From Viola odorata (lineage: Eukaryota > Streptophyta > Magnoliopsida > Malpighiales > Violaceae): a stretch of 64,000 bases of DNA. How positions within the stretch are numbered: the first letter of the stretch is position 1; every line of letters starts with the position of its first letter. Location of the stretch: NCBI GenBank assembly GCA_963691705.1, contig OY829542.1, forward strand, positions 49,021,002 through 49,085,001, given 5' to 3'. The position numbers and the translations under genes are program-made. Below the pieces are notes generated by a model. That model was given only the letters and a program-made list of their open reading frames with translations, had not been told where the DNA came from and did no database searches. Positions 46,781 through 56,431 of this stretch are shown piece by piece.

Positions 46781-47875
46781 CTGTCCACAAGGGTTTGTAG
46801 ATTATGGTAAGAGGATCGTCCACAAAGACCTCTAGGGGGAACGTAGTTTCTTGGTTGACTTCCTTCTCACTGGTTTTGATTGGGGGAACCTGAAAATAGA
46901 AACAAAACAAACAAAAGAAACAAAGCAATTTAAAGTAGTCTTGGTCAAACGCTTGGCCAAGATAGGGGGTCAATACTGAAACATTTGAATAAAAAAGGGA
47001 TTCCAGGTAAGGGCGATATGAGAGCATCTGTTCTTATGATTCGATCACTGATGCAAGGGTATTCATTTCTTGATTCGTAGTCCTGCTATAGAGTGGAGGT
47101 ACTCCTGTTCACTCTTGACTTCCCTCCTCTTCAAATTATCTGGCGGGTGCTCCCTTTCCTGATAATCCTAGCCAAGGGACACCTTGCTGGTTAAAGGGTT
47201 TATCCGTTTGACTGCTGTCTTGAATGGATGTTCACTTCCTCAATGGTATAGGGGAAGACAGTACCTAGCCAAGTTGTCTCCCTATGGAGACCCTAGGTTG
47301 TCAATCTGGTCTTGGTCTAGATCACTTATTTCTTCTAGTCTGGCGCGAGACTAGTCACCTACTTTGCCTAGCCGGCGGGTGCTCCCTTTCCTTCTAGGCT
47401 GGTTGCAACTCTTCTCTACTAGGGCACAAGAATGATCAAATCTTGTCTTTAGTGAGTAAGCGATTTATTAAGCGTAAGAACTAAGTAAATACGAATCGAC
47501 AAGAGTATTTATAACGGTTTGATCTCACGAATCCATAAGAACGCAGCTCATCAACCCTTACCAAGAATGGATGTTTAGCTACTCATACTCATAGATGAAA
47601 AATAAATATATTAGTTTGCATAAATAAATAAATCCGAGAATTCAAAGAATTAAATTCCGGAGCTAGAAATTATTTCAATGTCGAGAGAGGAAGGAAGGAA
47701 GAGATTCGATAGTCACGAATAATCAACTCCAATAGTCACGAATTCATAATCCTCCAGTATCAGGCCTCCAAACCAGAACTGCCAAAGCATAGGAAAATCA
47801 AGGGAAAATCAGTAGATTTACTGCCCAAATAACAAGTAAATGGACAGTAAAACATGATGAAATGCAATGCAATCA
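46781..47875 (-). repeat. Element B left LTR, second part
   Basis: Continues the LTR from CTGTCCACAAGG to GCAATGCAATCA and is followed by the PPT-like AATTCCCCACACTTT. The middle resembles the element A LTR (for example CTTCTAGTCTGGCGCGAGAC), unlike the right LTR of B. Confidence 0.82.
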
Positions 47876-49436
47876 AATTCCCCACACTTTAAAACATGCT
47901 TGCCACTAAGCATACAGACTCAATGACTTAAAGACATAAAAATAGAAACACAACACAAATAGAACAGACACCAAGAACCCCCTGACTTTCTTTATTTCAA
48001 GTTGTTTACCCCATCACTGAATCTTCCAAGACACTCCCCTAGATGACCCAATGCCAGACTAACAAGGACAAATCAATACCCTAAACAAACCCCATCCAAA
48101 TGGTATTAAGACATCCCGCTAGATATTTATTAATAATGTATATGGGACAAGACTATCCACTGATTTGAGTCCCACCGATGTGTTGTCTATCCAAACGTGC
48201 CTAAAGACTGGTGTCATTTAAATCACTTTGGCAGAATTGTTTTTCTATGTCCTTGTATTTTTTCAAACATATCACGTGCCCTTTGTATTTTTTTTTTTTT
48301 TACAGACACCGCACATAGACAGAGCTTGTTCTTTTTGGCGAGAACTTCCACCTTTGCTATGTCTACCCTATGACGTTCCAACACCTTTTTTACGTCTCAC
48401 ACTCAAACAGATAGACAAACACAGTCAAATCATTTTACAGCAAGCCTTGTCATCCTAATGAAAGTTAAGGTTCTAGCTAGACGTCTTTTTGACCATGTGG
48501 ATAGTAAATGTTTGGGAATCATTAGATTATATGCCCCGTAGGCATTGATCAAGTTGCGCTCATTCGCTTCCCTGTTACTAAAGCATTGTTTCCCCTAGAT
48601 AAGTGTCTAAATACAATTGCACCGAAGGACTAAAGAGCCTCAGCTAGAAAACATGGGTTTCGGTTTTCACTCAACAAAACAGACGCAAACATGCAAAGAA
48701 AATACAAATAAAAATCATGCGAATGACAGACTCGCAAAACTGGACAGACTCATGCAAAAAGAAAAACTAAAACGCAAAAACTGACTCAAAAATCACTCAA
48801 TATTCACAACTAACAATCAAATCGGACGCATAAATGAAAAGACTCTCACAAATAGGTTGTACACCCTCCCCACACTTAAAAGACACAATGTCCTCATTGT
48901 GTGGAGAGACAAAATTAAAAACAGAAAAATAAAAAGAAAAGAAAGAAACGACCTGGGGGGGCAAATCATGGCTTTGGAGGGGTCTGATCTTGGCCTGAAG
49001 GTTGGTTTGATGGCTGGCCTAGATCAGCAATTGGGGGTTTTTGCGGTTGTAATTTTTGTGGAGCAAAAGGAGGTACAGGCGGCTGCTGCTGAGTTGTTGC
49101 AGCTGGTTTAGGATCATCATTTGCATCAGATGATTCACTGGAGTCGCTGCTGGTGACCAAGTGGGTCATCACCTGCTGGAGAATCTGCCCTACGGCTCTG
49201 TCAACGGCACTAAGGCACTTGTGGTGACCTTCTAAATAGGCCTGGTGGCGGCCTAGAAAGTCCATGATTTTCTTCTGGTCATCGATCAACATCTTGGCCC
49301 AGCGTGGGACTTTCTCAGTGTTGTTTGTGGCAGGAGTCTCTTATGGGTTGTCTTGGGACTTGTCTTGGCCTAGACGGTCCAATATAAGCTTCTGCTGCTC
49401 GAGGATGAGCAGCTGCTGGTCCTGAATTACTTTGGC
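47876..49436 (-). other. Element B 3' noncoding tail with hairpin and second PPT-like site
   Basis: Homologous to 10618-11962 of element A. The hairpin ACACAATG-TCCT-CATTGTGT is at 48883-48902 beside CTCCCCACACTTAAAAG. A minus-strand open frame at 48966-49292 is Gln/Pro-rich and may be a continuation of the accessory ORF in another frame. Confidence 0.55.
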
Positions 49437-51173
49437 CTAAGCAGGAGGTTCACTGGCTTGACTGGTGGGTTCTTGGCCTAAGGTTTGGCCAAGATCAACT
49501 GCTACTGGATCTGAAATTGGAGGGTATTGGCCTGGGGTTTGGCCTAGATCCTTGGCTAGATCGTCCTCTGCTGCATCTCTAGGGATCTTCACTGGTCTTA
49601 GCTTGTATCTCCCATCGTTCTTCTTGCCAAAAATATGCTCCTCCACCGGTGTAAAACCTGTATTACACTCAACAAATTCTCCTTCCAAATGGAAATATCC
49701 CATTTGGTTGAAGGCTTTCAAATTTAATATTTTTAGAGAGCAACATTTATGCAAATCAGCAGTGGCAAGATCTAACTTAGCATCATGTACAACAAGCCAA
49801 GTAATAAGAGACCCTAGAATCAGTTTGGATATGGACTCACGAGCATGCAATTGCTGAACCAAATAAAGTCCTAAATTGACTCTTTTCTTGTGCAACATAC
49901 ACCAAAGCAAAAAGAGTTCAGATTTAGCTAAATTCCCAGAAACCTTTGTCTTCCCCGAAAGGTTAATAGACAAGGTTCTGTGGAGCATACGAAGTGCAGG
50001 GTTCTGAATTGCGTGTGCCTTAGAGTTCCTATCAAATTTAGCATCCGGGTCACAAGTGACCTCTCTAAAAGCAGCATTCTTATCCCAATCAGTAGGGTAA
50101 TCAAACACAACCTCATCACTATATGCAAATCCTAAGAGGTCATTGAACGCATTAATAGACAAATGAATCCATTTACCACACAAACGGTAATTCACCACAT
50201 CAGCAGCATCAAGATCAGGTTTATCCCTACCCCGAACATACAAGGTGGCCTGATCAAACCAGAAAGTAGTGTGAAATTCCAAACAAAGCTCAGTATAAGC
50301 ATCACAATCAATGGACATGAAAGGAATCCAACCAATATCATACACAAACTCCCTAACTCTATTCCCTAAAGCCATTTGATCAAGGAAAGTGAAATCTAAC
50401 CTACCAAATGCAGGAATATCACAATAATGATTGTTAAGCAATTTAGATTTGAGGTCTGGTGTATCAAATTGCAACCAGCCTCGAAGTGTGTGTATTGGGG
50501 GCAGGGAAGGTACCGTATTAGTCTTGGCCGAAGTCTTAGCCAAGACTAGAATCTCGTCATCCTCGTCATCATCTTCCTCGATTAATTTCTTCTTTCCTTT
50601 GCCTTTGGCGGTCGAAGGAGCGGCACTGGATTTCTTAGGGTTTGCCGAAGTCTTCCCAGCCTCAACCCTCGGTGATACTGGAGTTCTTGTTGGCTTCTTG
50701 CCCACCGGCTTCTTGTGAGCCGCATGCTTCACTCGGCCGGTCTTTTTTTGTGGTGCGGCAGTGGTGGTTTTCTTCGTCGGAGGAGGCGAAACGGTGGTTT
50801 CTGTCGCGGTGGCCGGAACTGGGATAGTCTCCTCCGCCGTCTGCTCTGCCCACTTTCTTTTCCTTTTCTCTCTCCATTCCTCCCTCTCCAACACAGCGGT
50901 GGGCTTCGTCTGCTTCATCCTCCTAATCAGTGGCACGTCGTCGGAGTCTGTGTCACTCAAGACGACGACCCGATCTTTTCCTCTGACACTGTCTTCTGAT
51001 TCAGCCCCAGCGTCGGCATCGTCCTCCATGTCCTCATCAATCATCTTTCGGAGACGATGTCGAATGGAGGATAAGTTTCCCGGTGGAGCAACGGGCGGAG
51101 CTCCGCCTCGCAAATCATCACTCTCGTTTGGAATTGGAAGTTCGGGGGACTGGTTGGAGTTTTTTGGGTTCAT
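49437..51173 (-). CDS. Element B accessory ORF, intact, 578 aa
   Basis: Unknown function. Residues 1 to about 90 are acidic (DEDMEDDADAGAESEDSVRG); about 90-220 are Lys/Thr/Pro/Ala-rich and basic, with a following acidic run (EEDDDEDDEI); from about 230 there is a folded-looking domain with LRGWLQFDTPDLKSKLL, CLEFHTTFWFDQATLYVRGR and LHRTLSINLSGKTKVSGNLA. The ending DLGQTPGQ/DLGQTLGQ repeats come from the dispersed palindrome. It resembles the plant-transposon-protein type ORF carried after pol in Athila elements. No signal peptide or convincing transmembrane segment, so a true envelope role is not supported. It is uninterrupted although the rest of B is deleted and element A's copy is broken. 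Start chosen at the first Met, matching A. Confidence 0.75.
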   Translation of the reverse strand: MNPKNSNQSPELPIPNESDDLRGGAPPVAPPGNLSSIRHRLRKMIDEDMEDDADAGAESEDSVRGKDRVVVLSDTDSDDVPLIRRMKQTKPTAVLEREEWREKRKRKWAEQTAEETIPVPATATETTVSPPPTKKTTTAAPQKKTGRVKHAAHKKPVGKKPTRTPVSPRVEAGKTSANPKKSSAAPSTAKGKGKKKLIEEDDDEDDEILVLAKTSAKTNTVPSLPPIHTLRGWLQFDTPDLKSKLLNNHYCDIPAFGRLDFTFLDQMALGNRVREFVYDIGWIPFMSIDCDAYTELCLEFHTTFWFDQATLYVRGRDKPDLDAADVVNYRLCGKWIHLSINAFNDLLGFAYSDEVVFDYPTDWDKNAAFREVTCDPDAKFDRNSKAHAIQNPALRMLHRTLSINLSGKTKVSGNLAKSELFLLWCMLHKKRVNLGLYLVQQLHARESISKLILGSLITWLVVHDAKLDLATADLHKCCSLKILNLKAFNQMGYFHLEGEFVECNTGFTPVEEHIFGKKNDGRYKLRPVKIPRDAAEDDLAKDLGQTPGQYPPISDPVAVDLGQTLGQEPTSQASEPPA

Positions 51174-51611
51174 GGTTGGGTGTTTTTGGAGAGAAGAATG
51201 GAGAGTTAGGGTTTTTGGGATCTGGTGATTTTTTTAATTTTGGGGAAGAAGAAGAAAAGACTGTTGCTTTTTAGCTCTGGTAGGAGTCCGAATTTGTTTG
51301 GTTTCGTGGGTAATGGAGTGTCAGAGTGGAAGGAGAATACACAGAGTTGGCAGTTAAAGTTGTCCACGTCTAAAATTAATTCCACTTTAATTGCTTTTTG
51401 AAATTGTCTGTTCAAAAAGCAATTAAAAATGACGGCTCTGACACGTGTCCCATTAACTCAAATTGTCCCGTTGGTTAAATCAGTCTTGTCCCAAGGCTTG
51501 ACCAAGCTCTCGGCCAACCTGCTTCCTGCACAAAATCAATTCAACTCCGCGAAATCAAATGGTACAAATATTATACAAATAAATGACGAGAAATGAAATA
51601 TATCACAGAAG

Positions 51612-51629
51612 CATGGGTTGCCTCCCATG
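51612..51629 (-). other. Conserved hairpin downstream of element B integrase
   Basis: CATGGG-TTGCCT-CCCATG, 44 nt after the integrase stop at 51674, the same spacing as in element A. Confidence 0.6.
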
Positions 51630-51673
51630 TAGCGCCTTTATTTTAAGTCTTAGGCTTGACCCTTCTCACGACT

Positions 51674-52825
51674 TCATTCGTTGATAGGTGGAATCTCCAC
51701 CTTTTCAGAACTCTTTTCTTCCTGGAATCTTTTGAAGAACGACTTCAATCTCTGGCCGTTCACCTTCAGCTCGGCACCTATTTTCTCATTCCTAATATCT
51801 ACTGCACCATGTGGGTAAATATTAGTAATGACAAATGGGCCTTCCCATTTTGTTTTTAATTTTCCAGGAAAAAGTTTAAAACGAGAATTATAAAGAAGAA
51901 CCTTCTCCCCTGTGTGGAGAGGTTTTCCCATAATTTTCATATCATGATAAGCCTTCATTCTGATCTTGACAATAAGCTGGTTGTCATAAGCTTGGTCTCT
52001 CAACCCTTCTAGCTCATGAATTTGTAGCTTTCTTTCCTGTCCAGCTTGGCCATAGCTCATGTTGCACTTCCTTACAGCCCAATATGCCTTGTGTTGCAAC
52101 CCCACTGGCAGGTGGCACGCCTTCCCATAGACTAGCTTGTATGGTGTCATTCCAATTGGGCTTTTGTAGGCCGTTCTATAGGCCCATAATGCGTCGTCTA
52201 GGCGCTGGCTCCAATCGCGTCTGTCTAGGCCTACTGTCTTGGCCAAGATCGCCTTCACCTCTCTATTCGAAACTTCCGCTTGGCCGTTTGATTGAGGGTG
52301 ATAGGTTGTGGATACCCTATGTGTGATGCCATATTTTCTGAAAAGAGAGGAAAGAGTCTTGTTGCAGAAATGTGTTCCTCGATCACTAATGATCCCTCGA
52401 GGAATTCCAAATTTGTTCAAGATGTTAGACTTGATAAAGGAAATCACATTTCTAGCATCATCATTCTTAGTGCCTTTCGCCTCTACCCATTTTGATACAT
52501 AATCCACAGCTAATAAAATATATCTGTTACCAAAAGAAGTAGGGAAAGGTCCCATAAAATCTATGCCCCATATATCGAATATTTCACATGAAAGAATAAA
52601 ATTCATGGGCATTTCATTTCGGGAGGAAATATTTCCTACTTTTTGGCATGCTGGACACGTTTTACAAAATAGAAAACTATCCTGAAAAATTGTAGGCCAA
52701 TAAAATCCAGCCTCTAAGACTTTCAGGGTTGTTCTTCTTGCCCCAAAATAACCACCACATGCTTGAGAATGACAGAATTTCAGAATAGACAAGGTTTCAT
52801 TTTGAGGGACACACCTCCTAAGCAA
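51674..52825 (-). CDS. Element B integrase (C-terminal pol), 383 codons open
   Basis: The zinc finger is partly eroded: [10 protein letters not shown] has Tyr where His is expected, while CKTCPACQK is kept. The core DDE triad is present: [17 protein letters not shown] and [10 protein letters not shown]. The C-terminal GPF/Y module is intact ([20 protein letters not shown]), ending PPINE. The open frame starts at an internal Met, so it is a fragment of the pol polyprotein rather than a separate gene; upstream pol is frame-broken. Confidence 0.82.
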   Translation of the reverse strand: MLRRCVPQNETLSILKFCHSQACGGYFGARRTTLKVLEAGFYWPTIFQDSFLFCKTCPACQKVGNISSRNEMPMNFILSCEIFDIWGIDFMGPFPTSFGNRYILLAVDYVSKWVEAKGTKNDDARNVISFIKSNILNKFGIPRGIISDRGTHFCNKTLSSLFRKYGITHRVSTTYHPQSNGQAEVSNREVKAILAKTVGLDRRDWSQRLDDALWAYRTAYKSPIGMTPYKLVYGKACHLPVGLQHKAYWAVRKCNMSYGQAGQERKLQIHELEGLRDQAYDNQLIVKIRMKAYHDMKIMGKPLHTGEKVLLYNSRFKLFPGKLKTKWEGPFVITNIYPHGAVDIRNEKIGAELKVNGQRLKSFFKRFQEEKSSEKVEIPPINE

Positions 52826-52861
52826 TTGATCAGTACCTATTTTCCTTAAATAGGGATCATC

Positions 52862-54004
52862 TCATATATAATACTTACTGTCATGCTTGACTTTTACCCT
52901 CTCATGAGTGTTCATGTCCCCATAATGTTTACCTGTGGCGAGATAGTTCGCAATTTCTGCATACCATGGCCATGGGTTTAGCTGCAGTCTTGGCTGGAGG
53001 TTTGGCCTAGACATTGTCACTAAGAGTAGTTTTTCATCAGGAAATTCCGCCCTCACTGGTTCCAGATCTCCTTTCGCTAGTCAGCAGCTCAGGTGGTCTG
53101 CCACGAGGTTCTCCCTACCGCTCGTCTTTTATTTCCAAGTTTTACTCCTGCAAAAGAAGAATCCATCTAATTAGTCTAGGTTTGGCCTCATGCTTGACCA
53201 AGAGATATTTTAATGCTGCATGGTCAGAAAATACAATAATTTTGGTGCCTAACAGATATGATCTAAATTTTTCCAAGGTAAAAACTATTGCAAACAATTC
53301 TTTTTCAATCATGGAATAATTCTTTTGGGCGTCATCCAACATTTTCGATGCGTAATAGATCACGTGAGGATCTTTTCCTTTTTTCTGCCCAAGAACAGCT
53401 CCCACGGCAGCATCACTAACGTCACACATCAGCTCAAATGGCAAGCTCTAGCCCGGCGCTTGAATAATAGGTGCTGATGTTAACCGCTCCTTCAGCTCAT
53501 CAAATGATTTTTGACATGCTTCATTGAAATTGAACTCCACCTCTTTTTGTAGAAGCTTGCACATTGGTTCGGCCACCTTCGAGAAATCTTTTATGAACCT
53601 GCGATAAAAACCTGCATGTCCAAGAAACCTTCTAACCTCACGCAAGCATGAGGGGTAAGGCAAGTTCTTAATAGTATCAATTTTGGCTTGATCAACCTCA
53701 ATTCCTTTTTTCGAAACCACATGCCCAAGGACAATTCCTTGGTCTACCATAAAATGACTTTTTATAATTTAAAACTAAGCATGTATCAACACATCTTCTC
53801 AAAATATTTTGTAAATTATTCAAGCATTGTTCAAAGTCATTACCGTAAATGTTAAAATCATCCATGAACACCTCAATAATCGTCTCTACATACTCAGAAA
53901 AGATGCTTACCATGCATCTTTGAAAGGTGGCTAGCGCATTGCACAACCCGAATGACATGCGTCTGTAGGCGAACGTTCCAAAAGGACAAGTGATCGCTAA
54001 AATT
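52862..54004 (-). pseudogene. Element B RNase H and C-terminal RT, truncated at the LTR
   Basis: RNase H (53142-53444) keeps D, E and D in [24 protein letters not shown] and [11 protein letters not shown]. The RT thumb/connection (53448-53750) has VRRFLGHAGFYRRFIKDFSK, and the palm before it has YRRMSFGLCNALATFQR and FMDDFNIYGNDF. RT sequence ends near 53996 and the LTR begins at 54005, so about half of RT and all of protease and gag are deleted. The junction has GATCG on both sides, a possible microhomology. Confidence 0.8.
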
Positions 54005-55282
54005 TGATCGCGTGTCGAGCACGTCAAATATAAGTGTATAATAGATATGAAAAAGGGGTAGAAATACAACTTATCACTTGTCCACAAGGAACTTGTAGAT
54101 GGTGGTAAGAGGATCGTCCATAGAGACTTCGGGGGATTTGTAGTTCTTGGTTGACTTCCTCGTCACTGAATTTGGTTGGTTGATTCTGAAAGTTAAAACA
54201 AAAACAAAAGCAATTAAATAGTTCAAAACAGTCTTGGGCAAAGGTTTGGCCAAGACAGGGGGTCAAGATTGAAAACAGTAAAAAGAAGGTTCCCGGTAAG
54301 AGCATGAACAGGTTATGTTCTTATGATTTGATCACTGATTCAATGGTGTTCATCTTGATATCTGCAGTGCTGCTGTGGATAAGACAACACCCAACTCAAG
54401 TTTACCCTCGGTTGTCAGTCGAGGCCCACGGTTGTCAATCGGGTCTGAGTTGTATTATTCATTTAACTGGGTCTCCCAAGCTAAATTCTGAATTGTCAGT
54501 TCTAAACTTAAACAAGGAAGTAGAGAAACCAGAAAATAAATAATTACAAAAATAGAGATTATTAAGAGTAATTAGATCTCACGAAATATAAGAAACATAG
54601 CCCTCAAGCTCTTACCAAGAATGGTGATTAGCTAGATGTACTCATGAACGAATTATAAAAATACTTGCTTGCATAAATAAAATAAATCCGTGGATTCAAA
54701 GAATTAAATCCCGGAGCAAAAGTATATCAATGTCGAATTGGGGAAGAAGAAGAGAGTGTCAGAAGAGGAGGACACGTTCAGCTATAAGTAAGCTAAAACT
54801 CCTCTGTCCTTCTCCAACTCAATCTCCTAAATAATATCCTAAATAATCTCCAAATAAATTATCCTGATTTGTTTTGAATAAAAATAGGAATTTAAAATAT
54901 ACAAAGATGGAAGGAGATCCTTAATAGGATTCTTAAATAAATATCTTCTTGATCCTTCTCTTTCTCACTGGACAACTGTGATTTGCCAGCTCACAAGGCC
55001 CAACGCTGCTGCTCATGATTGCTCTTTCGCGGATGAGTCTTGGCCGGAGTCTTGGCCAAGACGATCTGGTGGTGCGACACGTTGAATGCGCAGGAGTCTT
55101 GGCCAAGCGCTAGGCCAAGACTCGAGAAAACAGCTTCAGTGCTCCACAAGTCATATTCTTCTATAAATTGCCTCCAGACCAGAACTGCTAAGATATGGGA
55201 AATACAAGGATAAATCAGTAGGTTTACTGCCCAAATAATAAGTAAATGGATAGAAAAAACATGATGAAATGCAATGTAATCA
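54005..55282 (-). repeat. Element B right LTR
   Basis: TGATCGCGTGTCGAGCACG ... GTAATCA, 1278 bp. The ends match the A/B family, but the middle (about 54320-54560 and 54880-55150) is unlike the left LTR of B. It contains TTGGCCAAGAC motifs near 55035-55130. Confidence 0.82.
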
Positions 55283-56043
55283 ATAATTGTTCAATAGATC
55301 AATTTGTAATTATACTTTGATTAGATTCTGTAATGTACAAAGATCAACTATGTATTTTATGTATTCCTCTTATTAATTATATTTAATCTTGTAAAAAAAT
55401 AAACGAGTCCAGTTATTTTTCATGGGTAAAAATGATCTTTTAAATCAAATAATAAAAAAATTAATTCAAATTTCCTAATTATCTAAACTATTTCCAGTTT
55501 AGAAAAAAGAGAAAATAGAAAAGAATTTTCACATTTTGTTGTAAAAAAAGAAGATATTTCAGAAAACTATAAAAAAGGATAAACATTTGTTGCGAAAACA
55601 TCCCTGCGTCATGATGCCCAACCTCAAGGGTCATGACGCCGCAAACATAATTGATGTTTTTTTGTGAAAAGATCCCAGCGTCACGACGCCCAAGCTCAAA
55701 GGTCATGGCGCCGCAAACAGAAGTGATGGGTTCTTACGAAAACATTCTAGTGTCATGACGACCAGTCTCAAGCGTCATGACGCCCCAAACAGAAGTGATG
55801 GTTTCTTGCGAAAATATCTCAGCGTCATAACACCCAGGCTCAAGCGTCAGAAGCGTCATGACGCCCAAACACGTTTTTTGATTTTCAAAAATATGGAAAT
55901 TAGTGCGAAGTAAACACGTTTTTCAGTTTTTCAGATCAGGAATAGTGCGAAGTAAACACATTTTCCAGTTTTTTGTTTGAAATGAAAATTCTCTATTTTC
56001 CGAAAAACAGCAAAACTGAAAATTCTCCGAAGTAAACGCACCC
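55283..56043. other. Right interior of element E with tandem array
   Basis: Non-LTR sequence ending in the right TIR. At about 55590-55870 there are four copies of a roughly 72-bp unit with AGCGTCATGACGCC and CAAACAGAAGTGATGG, itself containing the palindrome CGTCATGACG. Two partial TIR-like words, GTGCGAAGTAAACACR, precede the terminus (55905 and 55945). No gene recognised. Confidence 0.6.
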
Positions 56044-56046
56044 TTA

Positions 56047-56212
56047 CTTTTTTTTGTCATTAAGAATTTGTTTGGGCTCTACCCTAGACTATAATAGTGA
56101 TTTAGTCTCGTAAATCATAAATTAAATATATAATAATTATTTTTTAAAAAAAGGTTGTAGGGTTATAATTGTGCTAGGAAGACCAAAACAAAAATTAAGA
56201 TTTGTTGAGCTT
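56047..56212. repeat. Local R repeat, continuation after element E
   Basis: Contains TTGTCATTAAGAATTTGTTTGG, TAGTGATTTAGTCTCG and GGTTGTAGGGTTATA, like the copies at 28276-28838. Confidence 0.55.
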
Positions 56213-56431
56213 TAACGACTTGTTTGGTTATCAATAATGGAGTATAAGGAATGAAAATGAAGGTAGGGAATGAGAATGGGTACGAATGAGAATAAATAGG
56301 AATGAAAATGAGTTAGTATGTCCATTAAGGTGTTTTGTATTTTATCATTAGGAATGAGAATAAAAATATTGAATGACCATTACTTTTGTTTGGTATCAAT
56401 GGTAAAGAATGAAAATAAACATGTAAATTTC

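Larger units (their letters stand above)
30478..55282 (-). mobile_element. Element B: Athila-like, internally deleted and chimeric (hosts C)
   Basis: Minus orientation. The left LTR (30478-30555 plus 46781-47875) is split by element C; the right LTR is 54005-55282. Internal: noncoding tail, intact accessory ORF, hairpin, integrase, RNase H and the C-terminal half of RT, then an abrupt jump at about 54000 into the LTR, so gag, protease and the RT N-terminus are missing. Family membership with element A is clear over pol and the accessory ORF. The two LTRs differ strongly and flanking bases (TTTGT on the left, ATAAT on the right) do not match, so it is probably a recombinant of two elements. 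Confidence 0.8.
28839..56043. mobile_element. Element E: PIF/Harbinger-like element with TTA duplication (hosts B, C, D)
   Basis: Terminal inverted repeats of about 26 bp: left GGCTGCGTTTACTTCGGAG (28839-28864) and, reverse-complemented, right GGGTGCGTTTACTTCGGAG (56018-56043), with two mismatches overall. The element is flanked by TTA on both sides (28836-28838 and 56044-56046), the target preference of the PIF/Harbinger superfamily. Joining the flanks gives an R-repeat sequence like that near 28570, which acts as an empty site. Native sequence is only about 2.4 kb (28839-30477 and 55283-56043); no transposase is visible, so it is non-autonomous or gutted. Confidence 0.65.

Noticed and set aside
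49437..51173. Accessory ORF as a retroviral-type envelope
   Set aside because: No signal peptide, no transmembrane helix and no fusion-type motif visible; position alone does not justify the name.
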